From the NCBI GenBank assembly GCA_964620555.1, contig CAZUGZ010000040.1, positions 1 through 20,846 on the forward strand: 20,846 bases of DNA, in the 5' to 3' direction. The notes under the pieces are model-generated. The model ran no database searches. It saw only the letters and a list, made by a program, of their open reading frames with translations, and was not told the DNA's origin. The stretch comes from JAPOQD01 sp964620555 (GTDB lineage Bacteria; Pseudomonadota; Gammaproteobacteria; Pseudomonadales; Halieaceae). The number at the start of each line of letters is the position of its first letter. The first letter of the stretch is position 1. Shown in pieces: positions 8,486 through 17,185 of this stretch. A program made the translations under genes and the position numbers.

Positions 8486-9273
8486 GGCAGGTGGTATTGG
8501 ACACGGAAACAACCGGGCTGGAAGCCAGCCAGGGCCATCGCATTATCGAAATTGGCTGCGTGGAACTGGTGAATCGCAAGCTCACCGGCAATCATTACCA
8601 GCAGTACATAAACCCCGAGCGGGAAATCGATGCCGGGGCCTTCCGGGTACACGGAATCACCGATGAGTTTTTGCAGGACAAACCCGTTTTTGCCAACATC
8701 GCCGACGACTTTCTGGACTTTGTGCGCGGTGCGGAATTGATCATTCACAACGCCGCCTTCGATATCGAATTTCTGAATCACGAACTGGGCAGAATCGGGG
8801 GAGGGGAAACCCGCATGGAAGATGTCTGCCAAATCGTGGACAGTATCGCCATCGCCCGACACAAGCACCCCGGGCAGCGCAATAGTCTGGACGCGCTGTG
8901 CCGGCGCTACGGCGTAGACAACTCGCAGCGAACCTTGCACGGCGCCCTGCTGGATGCCGAAATTCTGGCCGATGTCTTTCTGGCGATGAGCGGTGGGCAA
9001 ACGGCCTTTCAGTTGGCGGGCACTGATCCGAATGCGGCACCGGGACCGGGCCTGACCGGGCCACGCCGGCTGTCCCGGGAGCGGCCACGCCTGCGGGTGA
9101 TACGGGCCAGCGCCGAGGAGGAGTCGCGCAATCGCGAAATGCTGGACCTCATCGCCAGCACCTGCCCGGAAGCTGAGGTGTTGGCAGAAAAGCTGTTGCG
9201 AGAGCCCGCGTCGACGGATCGGGAGCCGACGGCAGATTCGGACCGGGCTCCGGAGCCCCAGGCCGGGAATTGA
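8482..9273 (+). CDS. dnaQ: DNA polymerase III epsilon subunit (3'-5' proofreading exonuclease)
   Basis: Proofreading subunit of the replicative polymerase core. The DEDDh exonuclease motifs are intact: Exo I LDTETTGLE (D7, E9), Exo II HNAAFDIEFLNHEL (D94), Exo III HGALLDAEILADV (H153, D158). QTAFQL (173-178) follows and matches the beta-clamp-binding motif of E. coli epsilon. The tail to residue 263 is long, low-complexity and E/R/P-rich; in E. coli this region binds the alpha subunit. ATG at 8482 overlaps the rnhA stop; GAGGT lies 12 bases upstream, so coupling probably helps initiation. In E. coli rnhA and dnaQ diverge, whereas here they are co-directional. The gene converges on nhaB with a 39-base gap. 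Confidence 0.96.
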   Translation: MRQVVLDTETTGLEASQGHRIIEIGCVELVNRKLTGNHYQQYINPEREIDAGAFRVHGITDEFLQDKPVFANIADDFLDFVRGAELIIHNAAFDIEFLNHELGRIGGGETRMEDVCQIVDSIAIARHKHPGQRNSLDALCRRYGVDNSQRTLHGALLDAEILADVFLAMSGGQTAFQLAGTDPNAAPGPGLTGPRRLSRERPRLRVIRASAEEESRNREMLDLIASTCPEAEVLAEKLLREPASTDREPTADSDRAPEPQAGN

Positions 9274-9312
9274 CGCCAGCCGGTATCTTGCACCGGTGGC
9301 GCACCGTGCGGG

Positions 9313-10821
9313 CTAGATCAGAAACATCACTGCGGCGAAGCCGACTGAGGAAAGCACGATGGTGTAGGGCAGCGCCATCCATACCATGCGTCCATAGGAC
9401 AGACGGATCAACGGTGCCAGGGCCGAGGTGAGCAGAAACAGAAACGCGGCCTGGCCATTGGGGGTGGCGACACTGGGTAAATTGGTGCCGGTATTGATAC
9501 TGATCACCAGCTTGTCGAATTCGCTGCGGCTGATGGCGCCGGCTTCCAGGGCATCGAAGACCTCATTGATATAGACAGTGGCCACGAACACGTTGTCGCT
9601 GATCATGGACAACACGCCGTTGGCGATAAAAAACAACCCATTGCGCAAGTCCCCTTGCACGCTCAGAACATAGTCGATGACCGGTGCAAACAGGTGTTGA
9701 TCGTGGATGACTGCGACGATGGCGAAGAACACTACCAACAACGCGGTAAAGGGCAGTGCCTCGCGAAAGGCATGGCCAAGCTGGTGCTCCTCGATGACGC
9801 CGTTGAACGCGGTAAGCAGTACGATGACCATCAATCCCACCAGGCCCACCGGGGCCCAGTGTCCAGCCAGAGCGGCCGCCAGCAGCAGCGCCACCAGCGC
9901 CTGTATCAGCAGGCTCATGCGCTGCCTGTCGGTGCGCTCGGCATCCTCGCCGAGCTGAAATTGTTGCAGTACTTCCCGCACCCTGGCAGGCATGGCGGTG
10001 CCGTAGCTGAAGCTGCCGGTCACTTCGAGCAGGAAACAGGTCAGCAACCCCGCCACCAGCGTGGGCATGGTGACCGGTGCCATGCGATACACGAAGGTCA
10101 TGAAGTCCCAGCCGGCTATGGTAGCGATCAACAGGTTTTGCGGCTCCCCGACCAGCGTGCAGACCCCTCCCAGCGCGGTGCCCACCGCACCGTGCATGAT
10201 CAGGCTGCGCAGAAAAGCGCGAAAGGTCTCCAGGTCCTCGCGGAAGTCTTCGCCAATCTGCTCATCGACGGTTTCATCGTGGAATTCCGCGCTGCCCAGA
10301 CTCTTGCCGGAAGCGACCCGGTGGAACACGGCATGGAAACCGACGCCCACGCTGATCAGCACGGCGGTAACGGTAAGGGCGTCGAGGAAGGCGGAAAGTA
10401 CCGCGGCCACTGCGCAAAACAGCAGCGACAACCATTTCTTGGATTCGACCTTGAGCAGTATCCTGGTGAAAACGAAGAGCAGCAGGTCTTTCATGAAGTA
10501 GATGCCGGCCACCATGAACATCAGCAACAGGATTACCTCGAAGTTGGCAACGGATTCCAGATAGACCTGGCGGGGACTGGTCAGGCCCAGCAATACCGCT
10601 TCCAGGGCCAGCAGGCCGCCTGGCTGCAACGGATAGCATTTCAGCGCCATGGCCAGGGTGAAAATGAATTCGGCGATCAGCACCCAGCCGCTGATCACGG
10701 GCCCCAGAGTCAGTAACAGCAAGGGGTTCAATAGCAGGAAGGCGATGACGGTTTTCTTGTACCATGAGGGAGATGAACCGAGGAAATTTGCCGCCAATGC
10801 GGTTGCCAGAGAGTGAGCCAT
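9313..10821 (-). CDS. nhaB: Na+/H+ antiporter NhaB
   Basis: Inner-membrane sodium/proton antiporter that exports Na+ and supports pH and salt homeostasis. The 502 residues are close to the E. coli NhaB length of about 513. The N-terminal stretch is nearly identical to E. coli in places: NFLGSSPSWYKK, LIAEFIFTLAMALKCYPL, PGGLLALEAVLLG, MFMVAGIYFMKDLLLF, LSAFLDALTVTAV and FHRVASGK. HGAVGTALGGVCTLVGEPQN is also a family block, and many hydrophobic helices follow. The frame is open far upstream, but homology starts at MAHSLATALAANFLG (ATG at 10821), and AAGGA lies 12 bases before it. A second ATG 11 codons upstream overlaps the candidate -10 box. It diverges from sohB across 210 bases. Sodium handling is consistent with, but does not prove, a marine habitat. 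Confidence 0.95.
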   Translation of the reverse strand: MAHSLATALAANFLGSSPSWYKKTVIAFLLLNPLLLLTLGPVISGWVLIAEFIFTLAMALKCYPLQPGGLLALEAVLLGLTSPRQVYLESVANFEVILLLMFMVAGIYFMKDLLLFVFTRILLKVESKKWLSLLFCAVAAVLSAFLDALTVTAVLISVGVGFHAVFHRVASGKSLGSAEFHDETVDEQIGEDFREDLETFRAFLRSLIMHGAVGTALGGVCTLVGEPQNLLIATIAGWDFMTFVYRMAPVTMPTLVAGLLTCFLLEVTGSFSYGTAMPARVREVLQQFQLGEDAERTDRQRMSLLIQALVALLLAAALAGHWAPVGLVGLMVIVLLTAFNGVIEEHQLGHAFREALPFTALLVVFFAIVAVIHDQHLFAPVIDYVLSVQGDLRNGLFFIANGVLSMISDNVFVATVYINEVFDALEAGAISRSEFDKLVISINTGTNLPSVATPNGQAAFLFLLTSALAPLIRLSYGRMVWMALPYTIVLSSVGFAAVMFLI

Positions 10822-10852
10822 GGAATTGATTGGTCCTTGTTGCGGTGGCGGC

Positions 10853-10858
10853 ATTGTA
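10853..10858 (-). promoter_or_regulatory. Candidate -10 box for nhaB
   Basis: On the minus strand this reads TACAAT, a five-of-six match to the sigma-70 -10 box, 31 bases before the chosen nhaB ATG. No good -35 hexamer sits at the proper distance, so the promoter may need an activator or the call may be chance. The rest of the 210-base nhaB-sohB gap holds the partial dyad at 10919-10935, and I saw no convincing sohB promoter in it. Confidence 0.25.
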
Positions 10859-11031
10859 TGTGATTGTCTACGGATAGCGAAACCGCAGGGGACGGGTGAT
10901 CGATAACGGCGGAGCGGATTGCGATTGCAACGCAAAATAATGGTCGTCAACAGTATCCCGTGCGCTCGGCCTTGGAGTACCATAGGCGCCCTTTTTGAAG
11001 ATGGAATGCGCTGCCAGGAGGAGTAGGAAGT

Positions 11032-12048
11032 ATGGAATTTCTGTATGAATATGGAATGTTTCTGCTCAAGGCAGTCACACTGACCGCTGCGGTGCTGGCG
11101 GTGGTGGGCGCCATGGCCGGCTTGCGGCAGCGTTCCCGCGCGCGCAGCGACGGGCATGTGGAAGTGCGCGATCTCAATGACCGCTACCGTAGTTTTCGGG
11201 AATTCCTGCAATCGCATATTCTCAGCAAGCAAGAGTTCAAGGCCCAGAAAAAACGTGAAAAAGACCGTACCAAAAAGGAATCAGGGGAATCGAAAAAACG
11301 GAGTGGACGGCTCTACGTACTGGATTTTCACGGTGATCTGAAAGCCACCGCCAGCGACGACCTGCGCGAAGAAATCAGCACCGTGATCAGTGTCGCCGAA
11401 GCCGATGACGAGGTGCTGCTGCGCCTGGAAAGTGGCGGCGGCACGGTACATGGCTACGGATTCGCAGCCAGCCAATTGCAGCGCGTGCGCGACGCGGGCA
11501 TTTCCCTGACCGTGGCGGTGGACCGACTTGCGGCCAGTGGCGGTTACATGATGGCCTGCGTCGGCGAGCGCATTCTGGCGGCGCCTTTCGCCGTCATTGG
11601 CAGCATCGGTGTCCTGGCGCAATTGCCGAATTTTCATCGCCTGCTGAAGAAGGCCAATGTGGATTTCGAACAACACAGTGCCGGGGAACACAAGCGCAGC
11701 CTGACCATGTTTGGGGAAAATACCGAGCAGGACCGGGCCAAAGTACGCCAGGAACTGGAGGAAACCCATGATCTGTTCAAGGAATTTGTCGCCGCCCGTC
11801 GCCAGCAGGCGAAGATCAGTGAAGTGGCCACCGGCGAAGTCTGGTATGGCCAGCAGGCGCTGGAAAGGGGTCTGGTGGATGAATTGAAAACCAGCGACAG
11901 CTATATTCAAAGCAGTTTGGCGGAGCGCAAGGTGTACGAGGTGCGCCACGTACTCAAAAAGCCCTGGCAGGAAAAACTGGGGCTCTCCTCCGCGTCGGCA
12001 GCGCAGCGGGCGTTACAGAAATTCTGGGCGTGGGGGGAGCGGCGCTGA
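11032..12048 (+). CDS. sohB: SohB inner-membrane serine protease (S49 family)
   Basis: Membrane-anchored signal-peptide-peptidase-like protease whose cytosolic or periplasmic role is poorly defined; in E. coli it was found as a multicopy suppressor of htrA loss. The 338 residues show a hydrophobic anchor (about 9-30), a lysine-rich linker (about 68-95), and the S49 core. Nucleophile S169 lies in DRLAASGGYMMACVG and the general base is K221 in SAGEHKRSLTMFGEN. The Ser-Lys spacing of 52 residues matches E. coli SohB. FAVIGSIGVLAQLPNF and WYGQQALERGLVDEL are also S49 blocks. The start is ATG with a strong AGGAGGAG (11016-11023) eight bases upstream. Its end lies 11 bases from the end of the convergent RND permease. 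Confidence 0.95.
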   Translation: MEFLYEYGMFLLKAVTLTAAVLAVVGAMAGLRQRSRARSDGHVEVRDLNDRYRSFREFLQSHILSKQEFKAQKKREKDRTKKESGESKKRSGRLYVLDFHGDLKATASDDLREEISTVISVAEADDEVLLRLESGGGTVHGYGFAASQLQRVRDAGISLTVAVDRLAASGGYMMACVGERILAAPFAVIGSIGVLAQLPNFHRLLKKANVDFEQHSAGEHKRSLTMFGENTEQDRAKVRQELEETHDLFKEFVAARRQQAKISEVATGEVWYGQQALERGLVDELKTSDSYIQSSLAERKVYEVRHVLKKPWQEKLGLSSASAAQRALQKFWAWGERR

Positions 12049-12059
12049 GGAGCAGCCGC

Positions 12060-13622
12060 TCAGGACGGAGCCACCGGAGATGAAGTGATTGGCGGGGAGT
12101 TCGCCGGGCTCGCCGGAACTTTCGCCGCGCCCCCACGCCGGGACTTCAGCGACAGGTAAAAGGTTGGCAGCACAAACAGGGTGAACAGGGTGCCCACCAG
12201 CATGCCGCAGGTAATCATCAACCCGATGGCAAAGCGACTGTTGGCGCCGACACCGGAGGCCAACACCAGCGGCATGACTCCCAGCACGGTGGCAAAGGTA
12301 GTCATCAGGATGGGCCGCAGGCGCTGGCTGGCGGCCTCCAGCACCGCGGCCCCGGGGTCCTGTCCCGCCAGTACCTGGCGGTTGGCGAAGTCCACTATGA
12401 GAATACCGTGTTTGCTGATCAGTCCGATCAGGGTGAGCAGGCCGATCTGGGTGTAGATGTTCAGGGTGACCGCACCGATGGCCAGCGGAACTACCGCGCC
12501 GAAGATCGACAGGGGCACGCTCACCAGCACTACCAGTGGGTCGCGGAAACTGTTGAACTGGGCGGCCAGCACCAGGTAGATCAGCAACAGCGAGGCGACG
12601 TACAACCACGCGAAGCTGTCCTGCTCCCCAACATAGCGCAGCGATTCTCCGCTATAGCCGGCGCGATAGCCGGCCGGCGCCAGTTGCTGCAATTGCCGTT
12701 CCAGGAATTCCAGCCCATCGCCCAGGGTATGGGGTGGCATCATCAGGCCCTGAATGGTGGCGCTGTTGAGTTGCTGATGCTGGCGCAGGACGTTGGGTTC
12801 CACTTTCTGGGTGAGACTGATCACGGTGGAGAGGGGGATGAGCTGGCCGGAAGAACTGCGAACGTAGTAACGTTCCAGCCACTCTCTGCTGAGACGGAAG
12901 CCCCGCCCGGCCTGGGGGATAACCTTGTAGCTGCGTCCTTCGATGACAAAGCGGTTGACTTCGCTCTCTCCCAGCATCACCTGCAGGGTATCGCCGATGT
13001 CCTCCATGGACAGGCCCAGCCGTGCCGCCCGGACGCGGTCGATGGCGACATTGATCTGCGGGCGGCTGAGGCGCAGGTCCTTGCCGACGGTGATGAACAT
13101 GCCGGATTGACGCGCCGCCTGCAGCACTGCTTCCGACACCTCGTCGATTGCGGTGTAGTCGGCAGTGGACGCGACCACAAATCTGACTGGCATACCGCTG
13201 TCGGTGGAGGGCAGGAAGGGCGTGGAAAAGCTGAAGATTTCCAACCCGCTGATGCGGTTGAGACGCTGCTGCAAATCCAGTTGCACTTCCTGCTGACTGC
13301 GCTCGCGCTGGTCCCAGGGCTTCAGGTGGACGCCGCCAAAGGATTCGCCAGTTTGGTTGACCTGAAAGGAGCCGGTGGTCTCCGGCACAGCTTTCCAGGC
13401 GGCTACCATCTGATCCTGAAAGCGGTTGAGGTAATCGAGATTGCTGTAGTCCGGCGCTTCCGACACCATGAAAATTGCACCGACATCCTCTCGCGGCGCA
13501 AGTTCGCTGCGGGCCATGCTCAACAGGGGCGGCAGGCTGATGAGAATGCCGGCTGCAAATGCGAACACGGCGCCACGGTGGCTCAGAGTCGTTTGCAGGC
13601 CCCGCGCGTAGCGCTGGCGCAA
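12060..13622 (-). pseudogene. RND efflux permease, C-terminal half, downstream of an in-frame TGA (MexI-like)
   Basis: This is the second half of an AcrB/MexI-family inner-membrane pump subunit. It is in the same frame as the N-terminal half (13644-15143), separated only by TGA 13644-13646 and seven sense codons (LDRQFGS). It supplies TM7 (AVFAFAAGILISLPPLL), the second periplasmic porter domain and TM8-12. These include LVLAAQFNSFRDPLVVLVSVPLSI and ISKHGILIVDFANRQ, whose lysine (K911 in the joined numbering) corresponds to the proton-relay Lys of AcrB TM10. Joined length is 1027 residues, normal for RND permeases. The only upstream start-like codon is TTG at 13622, with no Shine-Dalgarno, so independent translation is unlikely. 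It is probably expressed only by readthrough, or not at all. Confidence 0.8.
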
Positions 13623-13643
13623 GCTGCCGAATTGTCGGTCCAG

Positions 13644-13646
13644 TCA
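13644..13646 (-). other. Premature in-frame TGA in the RND permease
   Basis: This stop codon (codon 500) lies in the central cytoplasmic linker between TM6 and TM7, and the reading frame continues without any shift to the natural end at 12060. A single base change (TGG or CGA to TGA) would explain it. It is followed by C, a context often regarded as less efficient for termination. No selenocysteine insertion hairpin is evident. A base-call error in the assembly is the plain alternative. Confidence 0.85.
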
Positions 13647-15143
13647 GTTGCTGAGCCGGCCCTGCCGGGCCTGGTCCATCAGTACCTGCGAGCACAGCAT
13701 GGGGCTCAGGGTCAGGGCCACAATTCCCGATACCAGCACCGCGCCGGCCAGGGTCAGGGCAAATTCGCTGAACAGTACACCGGTGAGCCCGCCCAGAAAA
13801 CCGATGGGGGCATACACTGCGGCCAGGGTCAGGGTCATGGCCACTACTGGCAGTGCCACCTGCCGGGCTCCCACCAGCGCGGCCTGCAGCGGGGTCTTGC
13901 CCTCCTCGATGTGGCGATGCACGTTCTCCACTACCACGATGGCATCATCCACTACCAGGCCAATGGCGATCACCATGGCCAGCAGGGTCAGCAGATTCAG
14001 GGAAAAGCCCATGCTGTAGATCAGAAACAGCACCCCGATCAGGGACAGGGGGATGGTCACCAGCGGGATCAATACCACGCGCAGCGAGCCGAGGAACAGG
14101 TAGATCACCAGCACCACGATGGCGGCGGCTTCCAGCAGGGTTTTCACCACTTCCCACAGGGCCAGCTTGATCGTTATGGAGGCGTCGTAATCCACCAGAT
14201 ATTTCAGGTCTGCCGGAAACTCCGGATCAATTTGCCGCAGGCGCTGGTGAACCTGGTCAGTGGCCTCCAGAGGATTGGCGCCGGGGGCTGCGTTAACGGA
14301 GACGAATGTGGTTTCCACGCCACTGGAAAAGGAGGTTGTTTCATAGTTTTCGGAGGCCAATTCCACCTCGGCGACATCCCCCAGCCGGACCCGGCGTTCG
14401 CCGTCCTGGCGGATCACCAGACGGCCGAAATCGGCGCTGTCGCGCAAGTTGGTCTCGGCGTCGATACTGGTCTGCACCAGCTTTCCCCTGGTCTGGCCAG
14501 GCGTCGAGGTATGGTTGTCGCGGCGGATGGCGTCCTCGACATCGGTGGCGGTGACCCCGAGGGCCGCCATGCGGGCCGGGTCCAGCCACACCCGCATGGC
14601 GAAGCGGTCGGAACTCAGGACGTTGACGTCACCAACACCTTCCAGGGTGGACAACTCCGGTTGCACGCTGCGCAGCAGATAGTCGGTGACCTGGGCCCGG
14701 GACATCTGCTCGCTTAAAAAGGCGATATACATCATCGCTTCACCGCGGGTGCGGACGCTGACGACCGGATCCTCTACCTCACTCGGCAACTCGAATTTCG
14801 CCTCGTTTACCTTGGCGATCAATTCGCTGAGAACGGCGTTGGTCTCTTCTCCAAGCCGCACGTACACCTCGATCAGGGAGCGGCCCGGACGGCTTCCGGA
14901 ACTGATGTACTCCACCCCGCGAGCAGTGGCGAGATGCCGTTGCAGCGGTTCCGTGACAAAGCCCTGGACGGTGCGGGCACTGGCCCCGCGAAAATAGGTT
15001 TCCACCGAGATGACGCTGTTTTCCAGTTCGGGGAAATGGCGGATGCTGAGCTGGTTGGCCGCCTGCCAGCCGAGTATCAGCAGCAGGCTGCTGACCACGA
15101 CGGCCAATACCGGGCGACGAATGAACAGATCGGTGAAATGCAA
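13644..15143 (-). pseudogene. RND efflux permease, N-terminal half, truncated by in-frame TGA (MexI-like)
   Basis: This is the first 499 residues of an HAE1-type RND drug/proton antiporter in the inner membrane. It opens with FTDLFIRRPVLAVVVS, followed by TM1, a porter domain containing FPELENSVISVETYFRGAS, and TM2-6. The TM4 block IGLVVDDAIVVVENVHRHIEEG includes D399-D400, the proton-relay aspartates (D407/D408 in AcrB). Close wording to Pseudomonas MexI (QGFVTEPL, AAVYAPIGFLGGLTG, FALTLAGAVLVSGIVALTLSP) supports that subfamily. It ends at TGA 13646-13644 with RQGRLSN, just after TM6, so the C-terminal half needed for a working pump is detached. The start is TTG at 15143, three bases after the adaptor stop. 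No outer-membrane channel or regulator gene is in the window. Confidence 0.85.
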
Positions 15144-15146
15144 GGC

Positions 15147-16217
15147 TTACATCCGTACCGTTGAATCGATGCGCACCCGGGCGCCACGGTATAACTTGTT
15201 TTGCCCCGCCGTCACCACCCGTTCCCCGGCTGCCAGTCCGCCGAGGATTGCAGCCCGGCCGGCGCGCACTTCGCCGGTCTGTACCACCCGTGGCAGGGCG
15301 CGCAGCAGTTGGTCATCCGCCGCCGTGAGTACGAAGATGGTGCTGCCCTGCAGGGAGTAGGTGATCGCGGTTTCCGGTACCGTGACGGTGTCCTCGGATT
15401 GCCCCAGGACAACTTTCAGCGTGGCAAACATCCCCGGCAGCAGGCCGTCGCCTCCCTCGATGCGCGCCCGTGCCATCAGGTTCATGGTATCGGGATCCAC
15501 CCGCGAATCCAGGGCTTGCAGGGTGGCGCTGAATTCCTGTTCCGGGAGGGCGGCTACCGCCAGTTCGATGCGCTGTCCGGGTTGGACCTGGTGCAGATGC
15601 TGGGCCGGCAGGGCGAAGTCGATTTCCAGTTCGCCCAGGTCTTGCAGGGTGGCGATGGGAGTACCCGGGGCAAGGTAGTCCCCCACGTCGACCCGGCGAA
15701 TGCCAATGGTGCCGGTGAAGGGCGCCACGATGCGTTTATTGCGGAGTCGGGCGTCTATTTCGTCAAGTTGGGCCTCGGCCTGGGCGAGGGCGGCGAGGGA
15801 GCGGTCGACACTGGCTTCGGAAAGCGATTTCCGTTCGAACAGGGCCTGGTCGCGGTCGTACAACAGTCTGGCGAGGTGCAGGCCGGCGACCCGGCTCTGA
15901 CGGGTGGCCTGTTCGACCTCATCGTTGAGCACCACCAGTTCCTGCCCCAGCTCGACCCGGTCGCCGGAGCGGAAATTGATGCGGGTGATTTCCCCGCTGG
16001 TCTCGGCGGTCAACTCTACTCCCCGCGCCGCCTTGATGGTGCCGATGGCCTCCAGGTAGCGGGTCCAGGATTCGAGCCGGGCGCGGTCGGCCGCCACCGT
16101 CACCGGCGGCGGGGTAAAATCCTGGCTCGCCAGGCGGGAGATTCGCAGATACTGGTAGCTGCCGATGGAACCGAGAATGGTCAGCAACAGAATTGCTACG
16201 AAGAGATAGGCGCGCAC
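15147..16217 (-). CDS. RND efflux periplasmic adaptor (HlyD/MFP family, MexH-like)
   Basis: Links the inner-membrane RND pump to an outer-membrane channel. The 356-residue product has an N-terminal signal anchor (YLFVAILLLTILGSIGSYQYL), then a lipoyl half (GVELTAETSGEITRINFRSG), a helical hairpin (residues about 90-150, rich in A/L/E/R), the second lipoyl half (KRIVAPFTGTIGIRRVDVGDYL) and a beta-barrel with LLPGMFATLKVVLG and VPETAITYSLQG. I prefer GTG at 16217 because GGAG sits six bases upstream; a TTG eight codons earlier (16241) is also in frame. It ends three bases before the permease start, so the two form an operon. It diverges from the SDR gene, and no convincing promoter is seen on this strand. 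Confidence 0.9.
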   Translation of the reverse strand: MRAYLFVAILLLTILGSIGSYQYLRISRLASQDFTPPPVTVAADRARLESWTRYLEAIGTIKAARGVELTAETSGEITRINFRSGDRVELGQELVVLNDEVEQATRQSRVAGLHLARLLYDRDQALFERKSLSEASVDRSLAALAQAEAQLDEIDARLRNKRIVAPFTGTIGIRRVDVGDYLAPGTPIATLQDLGELEIDFALPAQHLHQVQPGQRIELAVAALPEQEFSATLQALDSRVDPDTMNLMARARIEGGDGLLPGMFATLKVVLGQSEDTVTVPETAITYSLQGSTIFVLTAADDQLLRALPRVVQTGEVRAGRAAILGGLAAGERVVTAGQNKLYRGARVRIDSTVRM

Positions 16218-16291
16218 ACTTGGCTCCACTACATCCGGCAACCCAGTTTACAACAGATAACCATCCCTTCGCTCTCAGGACAGCGGGTGGA

Positions 16292-16321
16292 TTGTAAGTG
16301 GCGGTGGCGCTCGGCTACAGT
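16292..16321 (+). promoter_or_regulatory. Candidate promoter for the SDR gene
   Basis: TTGTAA (16292-16297) and TACAGT (16316-16321), 18 bases apart, each match the sigma-70 consensus at four of six positions. Predicted transcription would start near 16328, just ahead of the AGGAGG ribosome site at 16334-16339. Confidence 0.3.
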
Positions 16322-16347
16322 ACAGGCTTTTGCAGGAGGTATACCCC

Positions 16348-17148
16348 GTGAGTATCCTCGATCGATTTCGCCTGGACGGGCAGGTAGCGGTGATCACTGG
16401 CGCCGGCAGGGGCATTGGCGCGGCAATCGCCAAAACCTTTGCGGCTGCCGGGGCGGATGTGGCGCTGGGCGCGCGTACCGAATCGGATCTGGAGCAGGTG
16501 GCGGCCGCTGTCGAAAGCCTGGGCCGCAGGGCGGTGTGGGTCGCTACCGACGTGCTGCACGGTGAACAGCTGCAGCGCCTGGCGGATACCGCCATGGAGG
16601 AGCTGGGCCGCATCGATATCCTGGTCAACAACGCCGGTGGTTTTGCGCCGCAAGCGGCACTGGATACCCCGGTAGAGTTGTTCAATCAGGCCATGCGGTT
16701 CAACGTCAGTACGGCCTACGAAATGTCCATCCTCTGTGTTCCACTGATGGTGGACTCCTCCGGCGGCGGCAGCATCGTCAACATTTCTTCGGTGGCGGGA
16801 GAACATCCGACGCCGTGCTTTTCCAGCTATGGTACGGCCAAGGGCGCGCTGTCCCTGTTGAGCAGGGAACTGGCCCAGGAATTCGCCCCCAGGGTGCGGG
16901 TCAATGCCATCGCCGTGGGCTCTACCCGAACCGATGCCCTGAACAGTGTGCTCAACCCGGAAATCGAGCAGACCATGGTCGACCTGACTCCCATGGCCCG
17001 GCTGGGGGAAGTGGAGGATGTCGCCCTCGGCGCACTCTACCTGGCCTCGTCGGCCAGCAGTTACGTCACCGGCGATGTGTTGGGCGTCAATGGTGGCCTG
17101 CAACGCCTCAACATGGAGATGCCGCGGGCCTTCGGCGGAGTGGGATGA
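16348..17148 (+). CDS. SDR-family NAD(P)-dependent oxidoreductase, 7-alpha-hydroxysteroid-dehydrogenase-like
   Basis: Classical short-chain dehydrogenase of 266 residues with a Rossmann fold. The cofactor motif is TGAGRGIG (17-24), followed by NNAG (94-97) and a catalytic set S148, Y161 and K165 (YGTAK). The segment TDALNSVLNPEIEQTM and RLGEVEDVALGALYLAS closely resembles E. coli 7-alpha-HSDH (HdhA), and the Ser-Tyr-Lys spacing agrees. The real substrate could be a sterol, another secondary alcohol or a beta-hydroxyacyl group. GTG at 16348 is chosen because AGGAGG (16334-16339) lies eight bases upstream; a TTG at 16330 precedes that site. It ends 37 bases before the end of the convergent acyl-CoA ligase, which may act on the same pathway. 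Confidence 0.9.
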   Translation: MSILDRFRLDGQVAVITGAGRGIGAAIAKTFAAAGADVALGARTESDLEQVAAAVESLGRRAVWVATDVLHGEQLQRLADTAMEELGRIDILVNNAGGFAPQAALDTPVELFNQAMRFNVSTAYEMSILCVPLMVDSSGGGSIVNISSVAGEHPTPCFSSYGTAKGALSLLSRELAQEFAPRVRVNAIAVGSTRTDALNSVLNPEIEQTMVDLTPMARLGEVEDVALGALYLASSASSYVTGDVLGVNGGLQRLNMEMPRAFGGVG

Positions 17149-17185
17149 GTCGCCCCCGCTGCGCGACGAGCGCCTGGCGTCCTCG

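Noticed and set aside
9290..9309. Hairpin GCAC(C)GGT-GGCGC-ACCGTGC between convergent dnaQ and nhaB as a terminator
   Set aside because: The stem has a bulge and no T-run follows on either strand, so an intrinsic terminator cannot be claimed.
9655..10716. Open frame of 353 codons on the + strand, opposite nhaB
   Set aside because: Same Gln/His-rich shadow composition; NhaB homology on the minus strand explains the region.
10822..11232. In-frame upstream extension of nhaB to 11232
   Set aside because: It would run into the 5' end of sohB and adds 137 residues with no similarity to NhaB, whose N-terminus matches from the ATG at 10821.
13644..13646. Selenocysteine at the internal TGA
   Set aside because: RND permeases are not selenoproteins, the position is a cytoplasmic linker, and no stable hairpin was apparent just downstream.
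12408..14717. Long open frame (769 codons) on the + strand, opposite the RND permease
   Set aside because: Its translation is a Gln/His/Gly-rich sequence with no domain, as expected from the reverse strand of a GC-rich membrane-protein gene. The RND frame has clear motifs on the other strand.
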